A stretch of 6,864 nt of DNA, taken from contig JAUWOH010000162.1 of the NCBI GenBank assembly GCA_030612225.1, positions 1 to 6,864 on the forward strand, written 5' to 3'. Below, piece by piece: positions 1 through 6,027 of this stretch. This DNA is from Desulfobacteraceae bacterium (GTDB lineage Bacteria > Desulfobacterota > Desulfobacteria > Desulfobacterales > JAUWMJ01). A model generated the notes under the pieces. It did no database searches. It saw nothing but the letters and a program-made list of their open reading frames with translations, and was not told the DNA's origin. How positions within the stretch are numbered: the first letter of the stretch is position 1; each line of letters begins with the position of its first letter. Made by a program: the position numbers and the translations under genes.

Positions 1-515
1 TCATCTAAAAGAACCAGTTTAGGACTTGTCATCAAAGCACGGCCGACAACCGTCATCTGCTGCTCACCACCACTTATAAAACCGGCGATCTCACTGCGCT
101 TTTCCTTTAATCTGGGAAAATAGTTATAAACCATATCCAGACCGTCCTTTATGGATCTACCATACTTTTTCATATGAGCGCCTACTTTAAGATTCTCCTC
201 CACGGTCAGGTGCTCAAACACTCTCCGCCCTTCAATAACCTGGACAATGCCCTTTTTTGCTATCTTTTCAGCACCCAGCTTATCTATGCGCTCACCCATG
301 AACTCAATCGACCCGTCGGTAACCTCGCCGTCTTCATGTTTTAAAAGACCGGAGACCGCCTTTAAGGTCGTACTCTTCCCGGCTCCGTTCGCACCCAAAA
401 GCGCCACAATGCCGCCTTCAGGAACTTCGATGGAGACACCTTTGATTACCAGGATGACCTCATGGTACTTAACTTCAATATTATTGATCTTTAAGATCAT
501 ATTATCTTTTGACAA
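1..515 (-). CDS. livF: Branched-chain amino acid-type ABC transporter ATP-binding protein LivF (partial, C-terminus beyond window)
   Basis: One of the two cytoplasmic ATPases that drive the importer encoded here. The reading frame runs off the window edge, so 171 codons are present and roughly the last third of the protein is missing. Visible landmarks, numbered from the TTG start, are the Walker A loop GANGAGKST (41-49), the Q-loop region VQVIEGRRVF (91-100; LivF proteins usually read VPEGR, so isoleucine replaces proline), the ABC signature ISGGEQQM (147-154; usually LSGGEQQ) and the beginning of Walker B, LVLLD (167-171). The EGRRVF segment is typical of LivF rather than LivG. I chose TTG at 515 over the in-frame ATG at 500 because an AGGAGGTC site lies at normal distance from the TTG but about 23 bases from the ATG; an in-frame stop lies just upstream (540-542). 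The gene is last of the six visible, 110 bp after the binding-protein gene. The family assignment is certain; the exact start is less so. Confidence 0.95.
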   Translation of the reverse strand, partial: MSKDNMILKINNIEVKYHEVILVIKGVSIEVPEGGIVALLGANGAGKSTTLKAVSGLLKHEDGEVTDGSIEFMGERIDKLGAEKIAKKGIVQVIEGRRVFEHLTVEENLKVGAHMKKYGRSIKDGLDMVYNYFPRLKEKRSEIAGFISGGEQQMTVVGRALMTSPKLVLLD

Positions 516-523
516 AGCCTTAA

Positions 524-531
524 GACCTCCT
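524..531 (-). promoter_or_regulatory. Shine-Dalgarno site that decides the livF start
   Basis: The minus strand reads AGGAGGTC here, a near-perfect anti-16S match. The spacer to the TTG at 515-513 is 8 bases after the full motif, or 10 after AGGAGG. The alternative ATG at 500-498 would leave a spacer of about 23 bases, so the site supports the TTG start and an N-terminus beginning MSKDNMILKI. Confidence 0.75.
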
Positions 532-569
532 TTTGGGAGTTAAATAATTGACATGAAGGAAATTAGATA

Positions 570-585
570 GAAGATTTTCATCTCC
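570..585 (-). other. Small hairpin with a GAAA tetraloop in the livF leader
   Basis: Read on the minus strand, GGAGAT is followed by GAAA and ATCTTC. The flanks pair over 6 bp (one G-U pair) around a GNRA-class GAAA loop, an unusually stable loop type in RNA. No T-run follows, so it is not an intrinsic terminator. It may shape or stabilise the leader about 40 bases before the livF Shine-Dalgarno site. A 6-bp stem can arise by chance. Confidence 0.35.
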
Positions 586-625
586 AAAAATCGTCAATCT
601 TAAATCTACACTTGTCAATCAGTGA

Positions 626-1873
626 TTACCACCCAATCCATTCGTTAGCCCATTTATCCGGATACAGCTTTTTCATATCAACTTCAGTTATAAGATTGAA
701 TTTACCGTTTTTAACCCGGTAGACTCGAACGAGGCTCATGGGACGATGATCAGTAGAGGTATATGTAACCGGTGCCATCCCCAAACCGATTTCATAATTT
801 TTCATGGTTTCGAAACCCTTTCTAAGAATACCTTCGCCCGTCAGGTCCCCAGCTTTATCAGCTCGCTTCATGGCTTCGGCAAGTCCTAAAGCACTGGCAT
901 AGGCCTGGAGGGTATGGATTGTACGCTTTTCTAAAGGAATACTTGGATTGTATTTTTTGGCATATTCTACTACTTTATCCATCAATTTAACATCCTGCCC
1001 AAAAAAGGCCCAGGGTGCACATCCGTATGCGCCTTCTGCTGCCGGTCCTGCAATTTTAATGAGGTTTTCGTCAAAACCCCAATTCTGAATCAGGTGATTT
1101 GCTTTCAATCCCAGTGAGTATGCATCTCGCAACGTTGCCGCTACAGACATAACCGTATTTGAGTGATAAACAACATCCGGCTTATACTGCTTTAATGCAA
1201 GAATCTGGCTCTTGACATCAATTGCAAAAAGTGTCACGTTTTGATCAGGACCGACATCAAAACCAAGAATTTTAGCTTGATCCTTCCCGGCCGGGACCGA
1301 TGAATTGGCAAAAGGAACGGCTACATGATATGCAAAAGCAATCCGAGGGTTTCGTTTGCCGAATTCACTATTTTTTTTCCAGACATTATCATACCAGGCT
1401 TGAATAAGACCGCGAGCCTGGGTCGAGTAGTCCGGAGCAAAAAAAATGTTGTACGGAGTTTTTCCAGGATTTCCAAGATGACCAGAGTAAGAAGCTGATA
1501 CATATGGCATTTTGTCTCTGGCAACCGTTGGTGCCAGGGCTTCAGTATCTCCGGTTCCCCAACCGAGTACGGCGACGCATTTTAACCGCTTAAAGAGATT
1601 GTACTTGGTAAGGGCTTCAGGAATACGATAACCATAATCAAATTGATAAAGTTTAATCTTTTTACCGTTTATTCCACCTGTATCATTTATGTAATGGATA
1701 GCTTCAGCTATGCCCAGAGCATAATCCTTACCAACATCGGAGGTTGCACCGGTCATATCGTTGAGCGATCCTACTTTAATTGTTGCAGCTCCTGCCATGG
1801 AAGAAAATCCAATGATAAGAATCACTGCAAATATTAATGAAAAAAATTTTGACCACATACTTCTGTTAAACAT
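626..1873 (-). CDS. Periplasmic substrate-binding protein of a branched-chain amino acid-type ABC transporter (LivK/Peripla_BP_6-like)
   Basis: A 415-residue type I periplasmic binding protein, the ligand-capturing component of the importer. Residues 1-29 form a classic Sec signal peptide: basic start (R4, K9), a hydrophobic core around 10-23 and a likely signal-peptidase I site at AGA-A (27-30). There is no lipobox cysteine; the first cysteine is C99, so a soluble periplasmic protein in a Gram-negative cell is expected. The mature protein starts IKVGSLNDMTGATSDVG (32-48), the usual opening strand and first ligand loop of the family. VLGWGTGDTEALAP (102-115) and MPYVSASYS (122-130) match the core of the first lobe. 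Length is normal for the family. ATG at 1873 is chosen because GGGGGAG ends 5 bases upstream and the signal peptide begins there. It follows livM by 76 bp and precedes livF by 110 bp. The family binds amino acids, amides, urea and, in some bacteria, aromatic or other carboxylic acids; the adjacent acyl-CoA synthetase favours an organic acid, but this is inference. Confidence 0.95.
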   Translation of the reverse strand: MFNRSMWSKFFSLIFAVILIIGFSSMAGAATIKVGSLNDMTGATSDVGKDYALGIAEAIHYINDTGGINGKKIKLYQFDYGYRIPEALTKYNLFKRLKCVAVLGWGTGDTEALAPTVARDKMPYVSASYSGHLGNPGKTPYNIFFAPDYSTQARGLIQAWYDNVWKKNSEFGKRNPRIAFAYHVAVPFANSSVPAGKDQAKILGFDVGPDQNVTLFAIDVKSQILALKQYKPDVVYHSNTVMSVAATLRDAYSLGLKANHLIQNWGFDENLIKIAGPAAEGAYGCAPWAFFGQDVKLMDKVVEYAKKYNPSIPLEKRTIHTLQAYASALGLAEAMKRADKAGDLTGEGILRKGFETMKNYEIGLGMAPVTYTSTDHRPMSLVRVYRVKNGKFNLITEVDMKKLYPDKWANEWIGW

Positions 1874-1878
1874 AATTT

Positions 1879-1885
1879 CTCCCCC
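1879..1885 (-). promoter_or_regulatory. Ribosome-binding site of the binding-protein gene
   Basis: GGGGGAG on the minus strand lies 5 bases before the ATG at 1873-1871. It fixes that start over the in-frame ATG at codon 6, which would shorten the basic n-region of the signal peptide. Confidence 0.7.
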
Positions 1886-1934
1886 TTTTTTAAGAGAGTA
1901 TTTTTGCCAAAGGGTTTTTACCAGACTTAAAAAA
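1886..1934 (-). repeat. Inverted repeat in the leader of the binding-protein gene
   Basis: On the minus strand TTTTTTAAG (1934-1926) and CTTAAAAAA (1894-1886) are perfect 9-bp reverse complements separated by 31 bases. The second arm directly abuts the GGGGGAG ribosome site, so a stem would end exactly at that site and leave it exposed. The arms are A/T-rich with only two G-C pairs, so the stem would be weak unless helped by the loop, and it could be chance in an A/T-rich gap. Confidence 0.35.
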
Positions 1935-1936
1935 TA

Positions 1937-1946
1937 TCACCTCCTT
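1937..1946 (-). promoter_or_regulatory. Strong Shine-Dalgarno-like sequence with no start codon at normal distance
   Basis: The minus strand reads AGGAGGTGAT just after the livM stop (1952-1950), an essentially full-length complement of the 16S rRNA 3' end. No ATG, GTG or TTG follows at normal spacing; the binding-protein ATG is 63 bases further on and has its own site. The nearest in-frame possibility is a CTG about 11 bases downstream, a rare start that would add 17 residues before the signal peptide. It may be a standby ribosome site or a relic of an earlier start. Confidence 0.45.
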
Positions 1947-1949
1947 TTA

Positions 1950-3050
1950 TTAGTATGAAAATGGCCACAGGTTAAAATAATTTTTAATTTGCCACCAGCG
2001 ATAGGCCAGACCGTTTGGTTCAAATATCATAAACGCACATATGGCCAGGCCGAAGGCAGCCTCTTTAATAAACAAAAAGTCCATAAGAAGTTTTGGGAAA
2101 GTGTCTGCAAGTGGCATGACAGCAAGTTGAAGCGCTTCCATAATCACTACCATGAAAATCGAGCCGAAGATGGCCCCATGAATAGAACCCACCCCACCAA
2201 TGAGAATCACGCCCACCAGCCAGAGAGACAGAAACCATGGGAAGTGTTCAGGACTAATGGCTGCAAGGCTGCTGATCCAAAATGCTCCTGCAATGCCTCC
2301 TAAAAATCCGGCTACAAAAAAGGCAAGAAGTTTGTATTTGACAACATTGATTCCCATCACCTCAGCGGATATATCGTTATCGCGAATGGCTATCCAGGCC
2401 CTTCCGGCCCTTGAACGAAGAAGGTTAGCCATGAGAACCGTGCATAAAATCACCAGGACAAGCATCATGTAATAGATTTTTATTTCATTATCGATAACCC
2501 AGGGCCCATACTTTATAGTACCTGGAGGAAGAGAAAATGCCTGTCCTCTTCCACCGATCTGGCTCACATACTGAGTAAGAACAAAATCAACGGTGATAAA
2601 CTGGGCCGCCATGGTTGTTAAAATAAGGTAAAATCCTTTCACCCGCGCAGAAGGGAGCCCAAACAAAACACTCCAAATTCCTGCAACAACTGCAGCGATA
2701 ATGATACTGATAGGGTAGGCGATGCCCCAATCAAGCATGAACTGAGGCCAGGGGAACTCCAGGATTAGCAAGGTGCTGGTGTATGCCCCCACAGCAATAA
2801 ATGCGGCATGCCCCAATGTAAGCTGACCGCAGAACCCAATGAGAAGCTGCACTCCCAAGGCACCAAGTATCGTAAATCCGACTATATTCCAAACACTTAA
2901 CATGTAAGAATCCGAAATAAGGGGAAGGCCGATAAATAAAATTAAAAATAGTAGAATCATCTTGCCCTTGATAAACTTCGTCTGAAACCAGGCATGATCC
3001 TGTTGATAGTTTTGATGATAATCACCGCACGGAAGCCAAGTTGTTGACAT
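1950..3050 (-). CDS. livM: Branched-chain amino acid-type ABC transporter permease LivM
   Basis: Inner-membrane permease of the BPD_transp_2 family, expected to pair with LivH to form the translocation path. The 366-residue protein has a polar N-terminal tail of about 30 residues, then eight to ten hydrophobic segments, beginning near 31-46 and 52-71. Family hallmarks are GFCGQLTLGHAAFIAVGAY (72-90), GRAWIAIRDNDISAEVMGIN (216-235, the cytoplasmic coupling loop that contacts the ATPases) and GGVGSIHGAIFGS (285-297). It ends with FEPNGLAYRWW (343-353), close to the family's usual F-P-x-G-L ending, followed by a short polar/aromatic tail. Length is normal for LivM and greater than LivH, as expected. 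ATG at 3050 is supported by GGAG 7 bases upstream (3061-3058). It lies 142 bp after livH and 76 bp before the binding-protein gene. No frameshift or missing segment is apparent. Confidence 0.95.
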   Translation of the reverse strand: MSTTWLPCGDYHQNYQQDHAWFQTKFIKGKMILLFLILFIGLPLISDSYMLSVWNIVGFTILGALGVQLLIGFCGQLTLGHAAFIAVGAYTSTLLILEFPWPQFMLDWGIAYPISIIIAAVVAGIWSVLFGLPSARVKGFYLILTTMAAQFITVDFVLTQYVSQIGGRGQAFSLPPGTIKYGPWVIDNEIKIYYMMLVLVILCTVLMANLLRSRAGRAWIAIRDNDISAEVMGINVVKYKLLAFFVAGFLGGIAGAFWISSLAAISPEHFPWFLSLWLVGVILIGGVGSIHGAIFGSIFMVVIMEALQLAVMPLADTFPKLLMDFLFIKEAAFGLAICAFMIFEPNGLAYRWWQIKNYFNLWPFSY

Positions 3051-3192
3051 TGAATTACTCCATAATATTTAATTTGTTAAGATCTATAAATTTAATATGT
3101 ATAGTTTTTCTTTTCTACCTATTGTTACGAGTTTCGTGTTTAAAGCAAACTATTTCTGAATATCATACACGCAACTCGCAACCCGGAACACT
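3051..3192 (-). other. 142-bp livH-livM intergenic gap
   Basis: The livH-proximal third holds the imperfect inverted repeat at 3128-3178; the livM-proximal part is very A/T-rich and ends in the livM ribosome site GGAG (3061-3058). No gene with a ribosome site is visible. Several TATA-like stretches occur, but none pairs with a convincing -35 box, so an internal promoter is possible but not supported. Confidence 0.5.
3128..3178 (-). repeat. Inverted repeat (12-bp arms, one mismatch) in the livH-livM gap
   Basis: The plus strand has CGAGTTTCGTGT at 3128-3139 and ACACGCAACTCG at 3167-3178; the arms pair at 11 of 12 positions (mismatch 3134/3172) with a 27-base loop. It begins 14 bases after the livH stop. 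No T-run follows the stem in the direction of transcription (the next bases on the minus strand are TAACAATAGG), so it does not look like an intrinsic terminator. A role as an mRNA stability or processing element, or as a protein-binding site, is possible. Confidence 0.55.
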
Positions 3193-4077
3193 CTATACGC
3201 GTTCTATTCGCTCCCAGCCCCAGAGACCATGAGGCTTAAAAAGCAGGAAAACAACCATAAAAACAAAAGGAGCAATTTCCTTAATACCGCCAGGAAAATA
3301 CCTGTCCAAATATGCTCCACTGAAATTCTGTAATAGCCCAATAATGAGACCACCTACAATAGCCCCTGGTACAGAATTCAGGCCACCCAGCACAACGGCC
3401 GGCAAAACCAGCAGACCAAGGTAACCCACGGATATGTTGAGTCCGTTGATATTGCCCAGCATGGTGCCTCCCACACCAGCAGCCATAAAGGCTATGGCCC
3501 AGGCCGCAGCATAAACAAAGCGGGCACTGACACCCAGTGACAAAGCCGCCATTTCGTCATCAGCAGTGGCCTGCATGGCAAGCCCCCAGCGGGTGTATTT
3601 GAAAAAGCTCACAAAAATAATCAGAAGGATGATAGCTGCCACAAAGCTCCAAAGGTACACCTCGCCGATATAAAGAGGGCCAAGCCTAATCGGCTCCAAT
3701 GAAAAAACAGGCGGAGTGAACACGCGTGTGTCCGTACCCCATATTAATTCCACGGTTCCTTTAAAGAAAAACGAAAGCCCTACAGTAACCATGATGACTG
3801 TCAGTACAGGCTTGCCGATGAGCTTGTCGAGAAAAATTCGCTCCGTCAGTATTCCGAGAACAAATCCGATAATCAGTGAAAACAAAAGGGAAAGGAGAAA
3901 CGGAACTCCCATGGAATAAAAGCTTAAGGATATATAGGCACCGATGAGGGTCATTTCACCCATGGCCAGGTTTAAAACGCCTGAGCACTTATAGATCAGC
4001 ACCCAACCAAGGGCAACGAGAGCATAAATACTCCCTACCATAAGGCCTGTAACTGCGGTCATTAAAAAAAGGTCCAT
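3193..4077 (-). CDS. livH: Branched-chain amino acid-type ABC transporter permease LivH
   Basis: Inner-membrane permease of the BPD_transp_2 family and the expected partner of LivM. The 294-residue protein is of normal LivH length and is almost entirely hydrophobic, with about eight membrane segments (roughly 5-28, 40-56, 59-77, 91-113, 140-158, 187-207, 217-252 and 266-281). Hallmarks are GVLNLAMGEMTLIGAY (33-48), the near-invariant signature after the first helix; GLAMQATADDEMAALSLGV (165-183), the coupling loop facing the ATPases; PAVVLGGLNSVPGAIVGG (226-243); and the C-terminal LLFKPHGLWG (278-287). ATG at 4077 is supported by AAGGAG 8 bases upstream (4091-4086); this site touches the stop codon of the synthetase gene, 15 bp away, suggesting translational coupling. 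livM follows after an unusually long 142-bp gap. Confidence 0.96.
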   Translation of the reverse strand: MDLFLMTAVTGLMVGSIYALVALGWVLIYKCSGVLNLAMGEMTLIGAYISLSFYSMGVPFLLSLLFSLIIGFVLGILTERIFLDKLIGKPVLTVIMVTVGLSFFFKGTVELIWGTDTRVFTPPVFSLEPIRLGPLYIGEVYLWSFVAAIILLIIFVSFFKYTRWGLAMQATADDEMAALSLGVSARFVYAAAWAIAFMAAGVGGTMLGNINGLNISVGYLGLLVLPAVVLGGLNSVPGAIVGGLIIGLLQNFSGAYLDRYFPGGIKEIAPFVFMVVFLLFKPHGLWGWERIERV

Positions 4078-4092
4078 CAGGTTTTCTCCTTT

Positions 4093-6000
4093 TTAATCTA
4101 TTGCCTTCTTGATCTGCATATCGGTCTTGATATGGGCCTCGCGCCCATCTTCATACTTGATCGTAGTATCGATATGCACCATATCCGCATCAGAATATAG
4201 AGCATCGATTATGTCTTCATATCGTTTTTCAACAAATTTTCTGCGTAATTTCCTTGTCCGGGTGAGCTCATCATCATCCGCATCAAGCTCTTTGTAAAGG
4301 TTTGTAAATTTTGCTACCTTGGCTGCATCCGGCAGATCTTTGTTGGCCTGACGGATTTGTTTCTCAATCAAATCGTAAACTTCCGGCTTTTGAGAAAGTT
4401 CCGGGTAGCTTGTGTAATTTAATTTTTTTTCATCCGCCCACTTGCCGACCACCGCGTAATCGATGCAAAGAACAGCCGTTATATAATCCTTTTTATTCCC
4501 GATCACCCAGGAATCTTTCACATAGGGGCTGAATTTTAATCGTGTTTCCAGGTACTGGGGAGCAAAAGGCTTGCCGTCTCTTAATGTAAAAACATCCTTT
4601 GTTCGGTCGAAAACAACAAGGTGGCCGTCATCATCAATAAACCCCCTGTCATCCGAATAGAGCCATCCATCCTTTAATGCGCTTTTCGTTGCTTCGGGAT
4701 TTTTATAATAGCCTAAAAAGACAGATGAACCTTTTGTTATGATTTCACCATCTTCTGTAATTTTAATTTCTGTGCCCGGGATAGGGTGTCCAACAGTGTC
4801 GAACTTGATATCACCGCTTCGGTGAACCACTGAAATTCCGGCAACCTCAGTCTGCCCGTAAATCTGTTTGAGGTTCACACCCAGAGCATGAAAAAACCGA
4901 AAATGATCAGGCCCCATGGCCGCGCCGCCTGTATAGGCGTTACGTACGTTGGAAAGACCGAGATGGTCTTTTAATTTTTTTTGAACAGTGATGGAGGCAA
5001 ACCATTCAAAAAGTTTCCAATAAAAGGGCACCGGTTTCTTTTCAAATTTCAAATTAGCCACATGATATCCGATTTTTGTCGAAAGCTCATAGAGTTTGCG
5101 CTTAATCCATGTTGCATCAAGATATTTGACCTGAACCTTTCTTGTCATCTCTTCGTACATCCTGGGCGGGGCAAACATCACATGGGGACCGACTTCCCTG
5201 ATATTCTCCTGGGCAGTTTCCGGCGCTTCGGGAAAATTGATGGTATATCCGATCTGAAGGCCGCAGGAAATCGACATCATCTGCTCACCGATCCAGGCAA
5301 AAGGAAGGTACGAAACATAATCGTCCGTATCAAGGCATGGATCTACGGCCATAAGGTGCTTTCCCATGGTCAGCATGTTGTTGTGAGATAAAAGAGCGCC
5401 CTTTGGCAAAGACGTGGTTCCTGATGTGTAAAATAGGAGGGCCACTTCGTCGCCATGACCCTTGTAAACGAGGTCTTTAAAAAAGTCAGGCTCTTTTTTA
5501 TCCAGTTCCCGGCCTAACTCCTTAACCTCCTTAAGGCTGATCAGAAAATCCTGATCATAATTTCTCATCCCTTTTGGATCATCCCATATGATCTTTTCCA
5601 GTTTGGGGCATTCATGAAAAATGGAAATACTCTTGTCCACCTCTTCCTGGCCTTCGCCAAAAAGAAACCTGGTATCTGAATGATCAATAATATATTTGAC
5701 TTCATCAACAAGACAGTCCTGAAAGAGCCATACACCCACTCCCCTGGCACAAAGAGCGGCCATCTCCGCCCAGAGACCCTCAGGACGGTTATCGCCGATC
5801 ATTGAAACCTTGTCCCCTTCTTTAATACCTAGGCTGATCAGCCCTAAAGAAATGTATTTGACATTTTCAAAGTAATCCTGCCAGGTAACAGGGCGCCAGA
5901 TCCCGAACTCTTTCTCCCGCATGGCAACCCTGTCCTTGCCGTACTTTTTTGCCTGTTCAAAGAATAGTTTTGGAATCGTCAGTTCTTTTGTAATTTCCAT
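4093..6000 (-). CDS. AMP-forming acyl-CoA synthetase (long-chain fatty acid-CoA ligase family)
   Basis: A cytoplasmic enzyme of the ANL superfamily, expected to activate a carboxylic acid with ATP to an acyl-AMP and then to acyl-CoA. The 635-residue length fits the long-chain fatty acyl-CoA synthetase branch. Visible core motifs are the P-loop YTSGTTSLPKG (191-201), YLPFAWIGEQ (231-240), TGGAAMGPD (357-365), the adenine-binding IYGQTE (380-385), WLYSDDRG (446-453) with the ribose-contacting Asp likely D451, the hinge FDRTKDVF (464-471) and LTRTRKLRR (579-587) with the probable catalytic Lys584. Oddities: Ser197 replaces the usual Gly of TSGTTGxPKG, and Asp450 replaces the Gly of the usual TGD motif. 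No signal peptide is present. ATG at 6000 follows an AGGA site 6 bases upstream. The gene sits between livG (27 bp) and livH (15 bp), so it is almost certainly co-transcribed with the transporter and probably activates its cargo. Substrate chain length or aromaticity cannot be read from the sequence; a fatty, branched-chain or aryl acid all remain possible. Confidence 0.93.
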   Translation of the reverse strand: MEITKELTIPKLFFEQAKKYGKDRVAMREKEFGIWRPVTWQDYFENVKYISLGLISLGIKEGDKVSMIGDNRPEGLWAEMAALCARGVGVWLFQDCLVDEVKYIIDHSDTRFLFGEGQEEVDKSISIFHECPKLEKIIWDDPKGMRNYDQDFLISLKEVKELGRELDKKEPDFFKDLVYKGHGDEVALLFYTSGTTSLPKGALLSHNNMLTMGKHLMAVDPCLDTDDYVSYLPFAWIGEQMMSISCGLQIGYTINFPEAPETAQENIREVGPHVMFAPPRMYEEMTRKVQVKYLDATWIKRKLYELSTKIGYHVANLKFEKKPVPFYWKLFEWFASITVQKKLKDHLGLSNVRNAYTGGAAMGPDHFRFFHALGVNLKQIYGQTEVAGISVVHRSGDIKFDTVGHPIPGTEIKITEDGEIITKGSSVFLGYYKNPEATKSALKDGWLYSDDRGFIDDDGHLVVFDRTKDVFTLRDGKPFAPQYLETRLKFSPYVKDSWVIGNKKDYITAVLCIDYAVVGKWADEKKLNYTSYPELSQKPEVYDLIEKQIRQANKDLPDAAKVAKFTNLYKELDADDDELTRTRKLRRKFVEKRYEDIIDALYSDADMVHIDTTIKYEDGREAHIKTDMQIKKAID

Positions 6001-6027
6001 TCCTTTTCCTTAATTTTTCTATCTGTT

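Larger units (their letters stand above)
516..625 (-). other. 110-bp intercistronic leader between the binding-protein gene and livF
   Basis: No gene is visible. On the minus strand it holds two copies of GATTGAC (620-614 and 599-593, exactly 21 bp apart), a TGTCAAT (553-547) that is the reverse complement of the ATTGACA at 619-613, and a small hairpin at 585-570. The TTGACA at 618-613 resembles a -35 box, but no acceptable -10 box lies 16-18 bp downstream, so I do not call a promoter. No G/C-rich stem followed by a T-run is present, so I see no terminator, and transcription probably continues into livF. Confidence 0.5.

Noticed and set aside
247..543. 98-residue open frame on the plus strand
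   Set aside because: It is antisense to livF, whose minus-strand frame contains Walker A, signature and Walker B motifs. The plus-strand product has no recognisable domain.
593..618. TTGACA at 618-613 and TTGACG at 598-593 on the minus strand as -35 boxes of a livF promoter
   Set aside because: No TATAAT-like hexamer lies 16-18 bp downstream of either, so a sigma-70 promoter is not supported.
1886..1934. Inverted repeat before the binding-protein gene as an intrinsic terminator
   Set aside because: The stem is mostly A-T, and on the minus strand it is followed by a G-run and a start codon rather than a T-run.
3041..3232. 63-residue hydrophobic open frame on the plus strand across the livH-livM gap
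   Set aside because: It overlaps both neighbouring genes antisense, its hydrophobicity reflects A/T-rich DNA, and I see no ribosome site before it.
4981..5391. 136-residue open frame on the plus strand
   Set aside because: It lies wholly antisense to the acyl-CoA synthetase gene, whose conserved motifs continue through this region; no ribosome site or domain supports it.
5565..5750. 61-residue minus-strand open frame
   Set aside because: It is a second frame inside the acyl-CoA synthetase gene with no independent start signal or recognisable domain.
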